A stretch of 64,000 bases of DNA, taken from the NCBI RefSeq assembly GCF_963259705.1, contig NC_081840.1, positions 99,926,626-99,990,625 on the forward strand. Direction: 5' to 3'. The stretch is from Myotis daubentonii (Eukaryota > Chordata > Mammalia > Chiroptera > Vespertilionidae). This document shows, one piece after another, positions 11,494-22,256 of the stretch. The translations under genes were made by a program, and so were the position numbers. Under the pieces are notes generated by a model, which saw only the letters and a program-made list of their open reading frames with translations, had not been told where the DNA came from and searched no databases. How positions within the stretch are numbered: position 1 is the first letter of the stretch; each line of letters begins with the position of its first letter.

Positions 11494-12136
11494 TATATAT
11501 ATATATCAGATTTGAAATCCTTTTCTGGTCTATTGGTCTTTTTCTCAATCTTTTTGCCAATTCATACTATTAATTACTTTGCTTTACAAGAAATCATGAT
11601 ATTTGATAGATGAATTCCTCCATACTTCTTTTTCCTTAAGACTCTGCTACTTTTGGACCTTTACATTTCCATATAAATTTTAGATCAGGTTGTAAGTTTT
11701 CATAAAGCCTGATGGAATTTTTACTGGATTTGTTTTAATATATTCACTACATAAACTCATTGAATTTACACAGAACATTTTTAAAATACCAAGTTTTTCA
11801 ATGAAAACATATTAAGTTCTTCTATGCTTTTGATAATGTTTATGGTTTTCTGTGTAGAAGTGTCCATCTTTTATTCAGCTTATTCTTAGGTATTTGATGC
11901 ATTTTAAAACTATCCTATATGGTATCTTAATTCTTTTCCTATTTATTGCTGGTATAGAAAAATACAATTGATTTTTGTATATTGGTTGTGGGCTCAATCT
12001 TACTGCTAATGCTCTTGTTAATTCTAAACATTTACCTGAAGATATATTTTTTTATTTTCTTTGATCAAATCATATAATCCGTGAGCAATGAACTTCAGTG
12101 TTTTACTTTCCAATCCTTATATATACCTTGTCTTTT

Positions 12137-12345
12137 AAAAAATATGTTTTTATTGATTTCAGAGAGAGGACAGGAGAGGTAGAGAAAGGTAAAAACATAA
12201 ATGAGAGATAAATATCAATCAGCTGCCTCCTGCATGTCCATCTTGAAGATGGAGCCCACAAGTGGGCATGTGATCTGACCAAGAATGCAACTGGCCATGT
12301 CCTGGTCATGAAATGATCAACCAATTGAACCACATGGGCCTGGCT
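12137..12345 (-). mobile_element. Ves SINE
   Basis: Minus-strand copy with A-rich tail at the left and tRNA-like head at the right (GCCTGGCTC end corresponds to the 5' end). A perfect 10-bp duplication CTTGTCTTTT lies at 12127-12136 and 12346-12355. Confidence 0.92.
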
Positions 12346-12698
12346 CTTGTCTTTTTGTTGCCTATTGCTCTGGCTAGAATCTTCATTACACTATTGGTTA
12401 ATATTGGGCATCATTATCTCACCTGGATCTTAGTGAGAGGATTTTCATCATTTTACCAATAAATACAATGTTCGATATGTTTTTTATAGGTACTCTTTAT
12501 TAGATTAAGTATATTTCCTTCCATTCCAACTTTCTTAAGAGAATTTTAAAATCATGAATAAGTGTATTGCATCAAATGCTTTTTCTGTACCTGAAATCTT
12601 ATAGCTTTTCTTCTTTAAAATGATGTTAATACGATTAGTTCATTAACCAATATTATAATGTTGAATAAGATTTGCATTCCCAGGTGCACTTTATAGTC

Positions 12699-13370
12699 CA
12701 GTGGTCGGCAAACTCATTAGTCAACAGAGCCAAATCTCAACAGTACAACGATTGAAATTTCTTTTGAGAGCCAAATTTTTTAAACATAAACTATATAGGT
12801 AGGTTCATTCAACTTTAAATTCAACTTTAAATTCACAGTTTTCGTCTTCCGTTTTTCTTTGCTGCTTCTTTGTAGCCATGTCAAACAGGGCACCTAAAAA
12901 AACGTTTAATTTTATAATAATAAAGCCACCAACACAAAAGAATTACAATTCTTAAATTGATGACAAAAATACCTGTAGGATTTGCAGCTGGTTGGAAAAA
13001 TACAGGTAACTTTATGCTTCGAGTAGGTACTTTTGTCACCCGCGCGCGTTTTGCGGACGCGACTAGCACTAACCACTGCACAATGAGACTGGTGACTGAC
13101 TGGCTCACTCAACTCGTGCATGAATCCTGCGCCTCCCCCGCATTGTGTATCCCGCAGCCCCCCTGGCCATGTCTCCCGTTGCCCGACCAACCGACACCCC
13201 CTACTTCTTCTAACACCACTTCTTCAAAATAGACTTGCTCAGGCCGAAAATGGACTTCTGCGCATGGGCCACGAAGTTTCAATCGCACTGTACGTGCGTG
13301 CTCACACGTGGTATTTTGTGGAAGAGCCACACTCAAGGGGCCAAAGAGCCACATGGCTTTCCGACCACTG
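12699..13370 (+). mobile_element. Non-autonomous hAT, 672 bp
   Basis: Terminal repeats CAGTGGTCGGCAAACTC and CCGACCACTG, with a perfect 8-bp duplication TTATAGTC at 12691-12698 and 13371-13378. The right subterminal part carries the GGAAGAGCCACACTCAAGG / CCAAAGAGCCACATGG block shared with the shorter copies at 14505 and 28418. Overlapping open frames on both strands are not convincing genes. Confidence 0.93.
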
Positions 13371-13378
13371 TTATAGTC

Positions 13379-13759
13379 TATTTTGAAAAATCACTTGTGT
13401 CTTTTCCAGTTTCTCTCCCTTTCTGCTTCTCTGTTTCTCTTATTCACCACTGCATATCCTTCCTCAACATGGGGCCTGACATCCATGAATTCATTGTAGA
13501 TGCTAACACTTAATAGACACTAAGTAAACATGTGTTGATAGTATCTAGATGCTTTTAGTTTAATTAGACAGTCTGTAAATGTCCTATGTCACAGAATTCT
13601 GAAAGATCTTTTTTTTTTTCAGTCTTATAATTGTATCAGATTTTAGGAAATATCCCAGCAAAATGAAGTAATATGTTTAGAATTCATTTAAATGAGGCCA
13701 TTAAAATTAGTATATAACTTAGGTCCTATGTTTCTTTGACATTATTCTCATTAGGATTT
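13379..13759. other. Non-coding, nothing recognised
   Basis: No gene or repeat that I can name, apart from a short poly-T at 13610. Confidence 0.4.
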
Positions 13760-14122
13760 CTAGAGACTCTGTTAAATTATTTAGTTTTAGGAATAGGCTT
13801 TGGAATTTGAGACCTTGGTTCTAACCTGTATTCTAAGGCAGGAACATGCATATTCAAGGAACATGGAGGAGGCCAGAACAGAGTAAAGGGTGAGGACTAT
13901 AGGAGATAAGATTGGAGAGGTGGGTGTGGGCAGATCATGTAGACTTTGAAGACCATTGTAAAGACTTTGGATTTAATTTATTAAAAGGATAAGCCATTGG
14001 AGGCTTTGAGCAAAGACTGATTTGACTTGATCTACAACATGATCTGACTTGTGTTTTAACAGGATAACTCTGGCTACTCTATTAAAATAGGCTGACGGGC
14101 AACAAAGGAAGAAATAGGGAAA

Positions 14123-14297
14123 CCCAACACAGAACCTGGCTGGAGATCCTGGCTAGGGAACCTGGCTATGATGATCACTTGAACACTGCCTCCGTGTCAT
14201 TCCTTCCTCGCCAACTCCGTCCAAACCTTTGGGAACCCCTGGACCTGTTGGGGCTAGACCCCAACAATAAATGAATTCATACTAAAGTACTATAAAA
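14123..14297 (+). mobile_element. Unidentified retroposed insert, 175 bp
   Basis: A perfect 11-bp duplication AAATAGGGAAA flanks it (14112-14122 and 14298-14308). Near its 3' end it has AATAAA (14266-14271) and it ends in a short A-run, so it looks like L1-mobilised RNA. A perfect 8-bp stem TGTTGGGG/CCCCAACA with a 5-base loop precedes the signal. Composition suggests a transcript 3' end, possibly from a retroviral LTR, but this is a guess; no coding sequence is present. Confidence 0.7.
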
Positions 14298-14504
14298 AAA
14301 TAGGGAAATCCAGTGAGGGAAATTATAATAACAGTCCAGGTGAGAAATGATGGTGGTTGGGACAAGATGGTAGCAAGGGAACTGATGAAAATGACCAAAT
14401 TCTGGATGTATTTTGAAAGTAGAACATACACATTTTCTGAAGATTTGAACATAAGTTTTAAGGAAAAGAGGCATCAAGATTAACTCCAAAGGTTTGGTCT
14501 AGGC

Positions 14505-14715
14505 CAGTGGTCGGCAAACTGTGGCTCACAAGCCACATGCAGCTCTTTGGCCCCTTGAGTGTGGCTCTTCCACAAAATGCCACGTGCGGGCATGCATGTA
14601 CAGTGCGACTGAAACTTTGTGGCCCATGTGCAGAAGTCGGTATTTTGTGGAAGAGCCACACTCAAGGGGCCAAAGAGCCGCATGTGGCTTGCGAGCCATA
14701 GTTTGCAGAACACTG
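14505..14715 (+). mobile_element. hAT MITE, 211 bp
   Basis: Starts CAGTGGTCGGCAAACTG and ends with CACTG. The duplication GTCTAGGC is perfect at 14497-14504 and 14716-14723. The two halves are near-inverted copies of the AGAGCCACACTCAAGGGGCC block, so the RNA would fold into a long hairpin. Confidence 0.94.
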
Positions 14716-15234
14716 GTCTAGGCCTTTAGAAGGATGGAATTACTATTGTGTGAAATAAGAAATTGAGATTGCAAAAGGAGCAGGTTTGGAGAGAGGGGTT
14801 AATAAGAAGCTCAGTTTGGGGCAGTTTAAGTTTGTAATGTCCATTAGCCATCCAAATGGAGAGGCAAAATAAGGGTGGAATTCACATTTTAGGTCCAGGC
14901 TAGAGATATTTGAGAGCCATTGGCATGAAAATGAAAATTTTAGCCAAAAAAATGGAAAATAACACTTAAGGAAGGCATGTAGACAGAAGGAAAGACGTCC
15001 GTAAACTGACCCCTGGCACTCAATATTTAGAGATTGGGAAGAGGAGGATAAACAAGTAAGAGAGAGTGAAAAGGAGTAATAGGGAAATGTAATATGTAAA
15101 TGAGGCAAATATGGTGTCCTAAAGGCCAAGGGCAGGAAGTACTTCAACGAGGACAGAGGATCAACTGTGAGTATTTGCTATCACAAGACATATGAGGACT
15201 GTGAACTAACACTGGATCTAATAATCTATTGTTA

Positions 15235-15645
15235 CTAGAGGCCAGTGCAGGAAAATTCATGCACTGGAGCGGGGGGGCCCTCAGCCCAGCCTGCCCCCTC
15301 TCACAGTCTGGGAGCCCTCAGGGGCGGGAGGCAACCTGACGATCAGGAAAAGGCGACGTCCCATCACACCTCTGCTGCTGCCACTGCCAGCAGCGCAAGC
15401 CGCGGCCAGCCCTGGGGGGCTGAGGGGACTGGGGTACTCTGGAGGCAGGCGTGCAGAGTGGCCAGGCCCGCCTGCCGCCCCGGCGGTGCTGAGGGGACTG
15501 GGCACCGCCATCTTGTGGCTGTGGGTGCTGCCATCTTTGAGAGTGGGGCAGTCAATTAGCATACTCCCTCCTTATTGGCTGTGGGCGCCGCCATCTCGAG
15601 ACAGCATGAGGGTCAATTAGCATATTCCCTCTTTATTAGATAGGA
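15235..15645 (-). mobile_element. Non-autonomous Helitron, 411 bp
   Basis: Minus strand: 5' TCCTATCTAATAAAGAGG, 3' hairpin (TGCATGAATTTTCCTGCA, imperfect) and CTAG at 15238-15235. The interior is GC-rich and has two copies of a GCCGCCATCT-type block. Confidence 0.88.
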
Positions 15646-15924
15646 TTACAGAAGAGAATATCAATGCAGAAAAAGGATAGTAATTTCATTTCTTGAGTGG
15701 ATAAGAGTTTCTGGGATTCAGTATACAAGTATAAAGGCTCATTTTGCTTCATTTCCAGTTAAGAAGAAAACCAAAATAAAATCTAAACATGCAAAAGTAG
15801 TAAACTCTTTGAGCAATAAGGCAAAATGAGCCTATAAAAATCCAAGATGAGGTTATGTCCTTACCTGGGAAGTTATTTCAATCTTTAGAGACACTAAATA
15901 AAATAATACTTTTATTTTTTGCAT

Positions 15925-15955
15925 TTTTTCTTTATTGATTAAGGTATTACACCTT
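15925..15955 (-). mobile_element. L1 3' tail remnant
   Basis: A short antisense match to the bat L1 3' terminus (AATACCTTAATCAATAAAG) next to a T-run. Only about 30 bases can be assigned. Confidence 0.55.
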
Positions 15956-16605
15956 TAATCTGGGAGTTGGATAGGCCACTCCTGTTAGATAATGCTAAAT
16001 TTCATCCCATTATTCAATATACAATTAAACTTGCTTGCCAATCCCTTAGTAGAATGCATATCCCCTCCACATCCACAAATTCCTCTAAGAATATTTTTGA
16101 ATAGCAACCCCCCCCACAACCTTTAGATTTAAAAGGTAGTAATATTTTTATTGTCACTTTTTCATAAAATAAATTGTGATAGGTTATTCTTTTGTCAGCT
16201 TAATGACCAAGTTGGAAAGAGAGACCCAAAGCAAAGCCTATGGCAGTTAATGTTCAAGACATTAATATACAGTAAAATATTAAAATGATTCAATGTTTAT
16301 CAATTCTACATTAGTAATAATATGAGTTCATTGAGACCAGAACATTTCACATATTTAAATTCTAAAAAATCTGGCTTGATCTATAAGTTACATAAAAAGT
16401 AGTAAAAAGTGACTTTAAAATAATTTTTACAGTATCCAGTTTGATATTTTTTTCTATGTTAAAAAATCATGAATTTAGAATTATTGTACAAGAGATATTG
16501 TTTCACTTTTCAAAAATTCTATAATTTGTATCTTAAGTGAGCATAATGTTAAAAATCAGCCAACTCAAATTCCAGTACACACTTGGTTGCTTCCTTTATT
16601 GAAGA
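15956..16605. other. Non-coding, nothing recognised
   Basis: AT-rich sequence between two Helitrons with no gene or named repeat. Confidence 0.4.
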
Positions 16606-16977
16606 CTAGAGGCCCGGCGCATGAAATTCATGCACTCGGGGGGGGGGGGGGCGGGGCTCAGCCTGGCCTGTGCCCTCTCATAGTCTGGGAGCCATTGGGG
16701 GATGTCCTAAGCTGGCAGTAGCAGGCCTAAGCCATCAGTTTGACATCCTTAGCACTGCCACAGATGCAGGAGAGGCTCCTGCCAACGATGCTGCACTCGC
16801 CAGCCATGAGCCCAGCTCAGGGCTTCTGGCCTAGCAGCGCTCCCCCTGTGGGAGCACACTAACCACCAAGGGACAGCTCCTGCATTGAGCTTCTGCCCCT
16901 GTTGGTCAGTGCATGTCATAGCAATCGTTTATATTGCCATTCAGTAGATTTGCATATAAGACTTTTATTATATAGGA
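16606..16977 (-). mobile_element. Non-autonomous Helitron, 372 bp
   Basis: Minus strand: 5' TCCTATATAATAAAAGTC, 3' hairpin TGCATGAATTTCATGCG with CTAG at 16609-16606. A G-run of 13 lies beside the hairpin at about 16639. Confidence 0.9.
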
Positions 16978-17001
16978 TTATAACAGTTCTATTCCTACCC
17001 T

Positions 17002-17170
17002 CCTAACACATTGTATGCGGGAAACGTATTTATACATTTTATGTATTTATACATTCTACCAGTGTAGTAGAGCGCGGGACACGTATTAATACGTTTTTTA
17101 TAGACTAGCGGTAGAATGCGGGTAACGTATAATTACGTAAACTAAAGTTATTGTGTAATTTTACTGAACG
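17002..17170 (+). mobile_element. piggyBac-like transposon end (remnant)
   Basis: Starts CCTAACACATTGTATGCGGG, close to the TTAACAC..TGCGGGAAACG ends of bat piggyBac elements. Three subterminal repeats follow: TGCGGGAAACGTAT, CGCGGGACACGTAT and TGCGGGTAACGTAT, at about 17016, 17071 and 17117. The opposite end was not found, so this is a single left-end remnant or an element decayed on its right. Confidence 0.65.
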
Positions 17171-17230
17171 TTGCCATTTGTGCAAAAAATTAGCAAAAAT
17201 GGCCCACGCCACCTGTTAGTGCACGATAAG

Positions 17231-18130
17231 AACTACCCACAAACAATGTGCTAAGATAAAAAGTAAGTGTGAGATGAGGTGAGCTGAACTGCTGGCTGGG
17301 GCAAAGAAGCAGGAACCATGAAGTGAGAGGGAAGATGCTTAGTCATTAAATTAGCAGCAGTTACCTAGATAATACAATATCCAGATTTGGTAAGCTATAC
17401 TAAATACTTTTCCAGTTTTTACAAGAAGACAAAGTCACTTAAACATAAAAACTTAGAAGTTTAATGATGTTTTAAGGATTGCAAAAAGGAGGCAGACATT
17501 CTATATCTATGTGGACCTCAGTGTCATTGATAATGTAATTGGATAACATTAAAAGAGCTAAGCAAGAGAAACATGAAGCCAAAGTTCACTAGTTTATCCC
17601 TAAATTAGTAAATCCTTTCATAGTCCTCACATCCCAGTGAAAACAGATGAGCTGTACATATTCATTTGTGGTAAAGAAATTATCCCTATGGTCTTAAACA
17701 TACAAACATATAATTATATTATCATTAACACTGATGGAAACAATGTAAATGTTTTGACTAAAACTGCACATACGTTCAATTATTTTGTTTTAAAACAGTA
17801 GTGAAAAAATATTTAACAAAATGAAAAACAAAAGGTAAGTAAAGAGAACAGGTGTTAGGGATTCAATTAATGGGAGACATCACAGATTTTGTTTATTATA
17901 GCATTCATAAAAACATACAGATTTTACAAGAATTTCACAACTTACTTTCTGCTATAGCAACTGCTTTGAACAAAACAAGAATTACTGAGTAGTTAAAATC
18001 AAACAATCATTTATTGGACACATCCTAAGTGCCCAGTTCTACCAAATTCCTCCTCAATATACTCACATGCCCCTTTTCAGAGAACATGTTACAGAGCACT
18101 GGAATTTTGTAATTTAAAGGAGGAAACATG
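17231..18130. other. Non-coding, nothing recognised
   Basis: AT-rich, no coding signal and no repeat that I can name. Confidence 0.4.
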
Positions 18131-18139
18131 ATCCCTTTG

Positions 18140-18362
18140 CATCTTCAATCACTCTTACCCTGTTTTATTTTTCCATAGCACTTAATATTCTTCGAACATA
18201 TAACTTGCTTATTTATCTTCTAATTATGTGCCTCATTCCACTAGAATGTAAGTTCTGCTGGGAAGGGATTTTGTCTATTATCTGGTTCCTTGATGTATCC
18301 CAAGAATTTAGAACAATGCCTGGCACATAGTAGCAGATCAATAAATATTTGTCAAATAAATG
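18140..18362 (+). repeat. L2 3' end
   Basis: Classic L2 terminal text: TAGAATGTAAGTTCTGCTGG, then CAATGCCTGGCACATAGTAG and CAATAAATATTTGTCAAATA. Non-coding and old. Confidence 0.8.
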
Positions 18363-18676
18363 ACTTCTTATGTGTCCTTCTTTATAGAGATTTGGTTCCA
18401 CACTAGGTTTATAAAGTTAAATAACATGTGTTGACATCTTTGGCTTAATATTTGATCTGAGTTTTATCTTACTTAGGTACACATCTATGTCCAGTTTTCT
18501 ACAAACAATCCAGCAATGTTTTTCTGTACTGATCTTACCATAATGACCTTCATTACTACTGAAAGAACAATAATTGCCTTAAACCAATATTTGGCTACAT
18601 TCAAAAAATTACTTAAAGAATCCTCTATTTTACTATGATTTCTTTTGTTCTATGAACTTTGTTAATGACTCGGATG

Positions 18677-18858
18677 CCTCTTTTTTTATTATTGTGTTGG
18701 AGAGAGCGAGAGAGAGACACCTTGATGTGACAAACATCAATCACGTGCACCCTGACCTGGGATGGAACTCACAACCCAGTATGTGCCCTAACCAGGGATC
18801 AAACCCTCCACCTTCTGGCCTATGGGATGACGCACCAACTGAGTCACACCAGCCAGGG
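18677..18858 (-). mobile_element. Ves SINE
   Basis: Minus-strand copy with a T-run at left and the tRNA-like head at right. Near-identical flanks TGACTCGGATG (18666-18676) and TGACTAGGATG (18859-18869) are its duplication with one mismatch. Confidence 0.88.
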
Positions 18859-18869
18859 TGACTAGGATG

Positions 18870-19465
18870 ACTTTTGAAAGGTATTGTTTCTCTGTGGGGA
18901 TTTCTTTGTGATACTTTGTTATTACCTGTATCTATTTTACATTCTTTCTAGCTTTTTTTTTTTCTTGGATAGTGCACCTAGTCCCTTATCTTTTTATCAT
19001 CATAATTTCCCTCAAATATTCAGTTATTTTTTTCTCATTTTACTCTTCAAAATTCTCAATCACTGAATCTTATGTGTATGTTTGTAACTGTGTAAATTTT
19101 ACAACTTTTTTGGTAGGCTTCTGAAATTTCTTCCTACCCTGCAGTCACTTGCTTTTTACTACAGATACTTTGAAAAACTAGGTTACCATGACATCATGAG
19201 TAATGCATCTTTTTGAGAACTTGCTCTGCTGCTTAAATTTCCTTTTATGGCAACTACATCTTGTGACATCTTAAACAAACTTTTCTCTCCCACTTCTGTT
19301 TCTGCCATTTCTTAATTTTGTTCCTACTGGGTAATTTTAAATGTGCATATTGAAGGCACAATACCTTGAGAGTTGTTATACATATTAATTTTGTATCTGG
19401 TTGACAATTTATCTTGGTCAAAAAGGAACTACTATAATTATGTCCTCTTGGCTTCATATATTATA
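18870..19465. other. Non-coding, nothing recognised
   Basis: T-rich, with a poly-T run at about 18954. No gene seen. Confidence 0.4.
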
Positions 19466-20928
19466 CTAGAGGCCCGGTGCACAAAAATATGTGCACTCGG
19501 GGGGGGAGGGGAAGGGGTCCCTCAGCCCGGCCTGTGCCCTCTCACAGTCTGGGACCCCTTGGGAGATAACGACCTGCTGGCTTAGGCCTGCTCCTGGGTG
19601 GCAGAGGGCGGCCTAATCCCTAGGTGCAGCCCCTGGTCAGGCTCAGAGCAGGGAGTTGGGGCGCCACCCCCTGTCATGCACAGAGCAGGGCGGATTGGGA
19701 GGTTGCGATGCCACCCTCAGTCACGCTCAGGGTAGGGCCCATTGGGGGATTGGGGCACTGCCCCCTGTCACACTCAAGGCAGGGTTGATGGGGAGGTTGC
19801 GGCCCCACCCCCTGTCACGCACAGAGCAGGGCCAATCAGGGGGTTGGGGCACTGATCCCTGTCATGCACAGAGCAGGGTCAATCAGGGGATTGGGGAGCT
19901 CCCCGCTGTCACGCACAGAACAGGGTCGATCAGGGGGTTGGGGAGCTCCCCCCTGTCACACACAGAGCAGGGTGGATCAGAGGGTTGGGGCACCACCACT
20001 GTCACACCCAGGGCAGGGCTGATGGGGAGGTTATGGCTCTCTACCCCATCACACACAGAGCAGTGCCCGTGGGGTGGTTGGGGTGCCGCACCCTGTCACA
20101 CACAGAGCCACAGGGCAATCAGGGGGTTGGGGCACCTTCCCCTTTCAGGAACAGACCAGAGCCAATAGGGAGGTTGTGGCCCCGCCCCCTGTCACACACA
20201 GAGCCGCAGGGTGATCAGGGGGTTTGGGCGCTGCCCCCTGTCACGCTGATCCCGGTGCTGGGAGGCATATTACCCTTTTACTATATAGAATAGAGGCCTG
20301 GTGCATGGGTGGGTGCTGGCTGGTTTGCCCTGAAGGGTGTCCTGGATCAGGGTAGGGGTCCCCACTGGGGTACCTGGTCAGCCTGGGTGAAGGGGTGATG
20401 GCTGTTTGCAGCTGGTCACACACCCTTCAGGGTGGGGATCCCCACTGGGGTGCCTGGCCAGTCTGGGTGAGGGGCTGAGGGCTGTTTTCAGGCTGGGACT
20501 GAAGCTCCCAACTGCTCCTTTTTTTCTTTTCTTTTTTTTTTTATTCTGGGCCAGCTTTAGCTCTGGCTCCAGCTCTGAGGCCTCAGCTGCTGAAAGTCGG
20601 TATCTGGTTTGTTTCGGTTCTATAATCGAAACTCTGTATCAACTCCAGCTCTGAGATCCCAGCCAGCTGAAAGCTGAGTTCTGGGGTTTTGTTTAGCTTC
20701 TATATTTGTTCCAATGTTTCTTAAACTGCAGGCTCAGAGGCCGGCAAGGCAGGCGGGGAACCTTGGTTTCCTCCGTCACTGGAGCAAGCAAGCCTCATGT
20801 TAGTTTCAAGCTGCCTGGCTGCCGGCCGCCATCTTGGCTGGCAGTTAATTTGCATATCGCCCTGATTAGCCAAAGGGAAGGGTAGCGGTCATACGCCAAT
20901 TACCATGTTTCTCTTTTATTAGATAGGA
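19466..20928 (-). mobile_element. Composite Helitron A+B, 1.46 kb
   Basis: Minus strand. Unit A runs 20928 to about 20291 (5' TCCTATCTAATAAAAGAG), unit B from about 20290 to 19466. B contains about ten imperfect repeats of roughly 47 bp built on TGTCACGCACAGAGCAGGG (as read on the + strand) and ends with hairpin and CTAG (19469-19466). The A/B joint is the same as in the copies at 25.4, 46.2, 50.2 and 58.9 kb. No transposase is encoded. Confidence 0.9.
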
Positions 20929-21214
20929 TTAGCATAAGAACTTTTAGATTATGTTTCAAAATAATACTTTCATTATGTTTGTGGCTTATACCTAAAACTA
21001 ATATTAGATTTTCTCCAAACTCTTAGTTTTCCCCACATGAGGTGTTTACTAAGATACATCTTGACCTTTACTGTCTTCATTACTCCAAAGATATACTGCC
21101 ATGTAGCCTCACATTCGTGGACAATCTAATCTAGATCCTTTTATAGTACAGGGCTACAAAATTCTAATTCAGAATGCAACTTGTTTTGGATGGTGGATAC
21201 TTATGAACTTTTTT
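20929..21214. other. Non-coding, nothing recognised
   Basis: Short unassigned stretch between the Helitron and the inverted L1. Confidence 0.4.
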
Positions 21215-21905
21215 TAAAAAAGAAATATTTATTGTTCAAAGTATTACATATGTTCCTTTTCCCCCCCACATTGACCTCTCCTCCTACCAAGCCTTCACCA
21301 CCCTATTGTCTGTGTCTATGGGTTATGCATATACAGATATGAGTTCATTGGTTGACTTCTTCTCCCCCTACACCCTCCCCTGCTTCCCCTGAGGTTTGAC
21401 AGTATCTTTGATGTTTCTATTTTTCTGGTTCTATTTTTGTTCATCAGTTTATGTTGTTCATTAGATTCCACATGAGTGAGATCATGTGATATTTACCTTT
21501 CTCTGATTGGTTTATTTTGCTTAGCATAATGCTCTCCAGGTCCAACCATGCTGTTGCAAATGGTAAGAGTTCTTTCTTTTTTATAGCTGTGTACTTGGCT
21601 GTTTCCAAATCTGAGCACACAATGGAGTCAAGACAATCTCTTCAATAAATGGTGTTGGGAAAATTGGACAGATACATGCAAAAAAATGAAATTAGATCAC
21701 CAACTTACACTATACACAAAAATAAACTCAAAATGGATAAAAGACATAACTGTAAGACATGGAACCATAAGAATCCTAGAAGAAACCATTGGCAGAAAAA
21801 TCTCAGACTTTTCTCATAACAATATGCTTACAGATACATCTCCTAGGATAATGGAAATTAAGGAGAAAATAAACAAATGGGACTACATCAAAATAAAGAG
21901 CTTAT
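21215..21905 (-). mobile_element. L1 insertion with 5' inversion
   Basis: 21215-21612 is antisense L1 3' end, with the A-rich tail at the left edge. 21613-21905 is sense ORF2 from further upstream in L1 (AATGGTGTTGGGAAAATTGG, then a 74-residue frame [25 protein letters not shown]). The two halves point away from each other across a sharp joint, as in twin-priming. Frames are incomplete. Confidence 0.8.
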
Positions 21906-22165
21906 CTTGATTGCTATTTTTCTTCAAACTCATGTTAAAGATGTTTGCACCGAAAAGCAATCTTTTCTTCCTTGGCTCTCAGAACTCAGGTACACAACTA
22001 CCATATGTAATGATACTAAAATATGAAGGCGAATCCTTTGGATCATATAAAAGGGGGTATTGCTTTTTCAGCATTTTTGCTTCCTGTCAGGTTAAAGTTC
22101 AAGTTATTAAGTACTCTAAGATAATTTTAACTCCTTCCATATTAGCATCTAGTTGGGATAGAATT

Positions 22166-22184
22166 TATCATATATATATGATAA

Positions 22185-22224
<40 letters not shown>

Positions 22225-22256
22225 TATACACATACACACACACACACACACACTTT
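22166..22256. repeat. (AT)n(AC)n microsatellite
   Basis: Compound dinucleotide tract; it accounts for the IYIYIY open frames seen here on both strands. Confidence 0.95.

Larger units (their letters stand above)
7740..12690 (-). mobile_element. Old L1 on the minus strand, heavily interrupted
   Basis: Read antisense, the stretches 7740-8069, 9419-9617, 9776-10376, 11494-12126 and 12356-12690 follow an old L1M 3' UTR and ORF2 end in order (for example AGTGGAATTACTGGGTCATAGG, GCCCACTTGTCTTTTTGTTATC, AAAAACCTTTTGCCTATCC). Four Helitrons, a microsatellite and a Ves SINE are inserted in it. No frame is open. Confidence 0.75.
13760..15180 (+). repeat. Old interspersed repeat, family not assigned
   Basis: Phrases such as AGCCATTGGAGGCTTTGAGC, ATGATCTGACTTGTGTTTTA, CAGGATAACTCTGGCTACT and CATTAGCCATCCAAATGG match a widespread old mammalian repeat that I recognise by its text but cannot name safely. 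It is interrupted by a retroposed insert (14123-14297) and a hAT MITE (14505-14715), so it predates both. Confidence 0.5.

Noticed and set aside
19640..20250. A CRISPR-like array
   Set aside because: Regular units of about 47 bp are contiguous and lack unique spacers, and the sequence is inside a Helitron in a mammalian genome.
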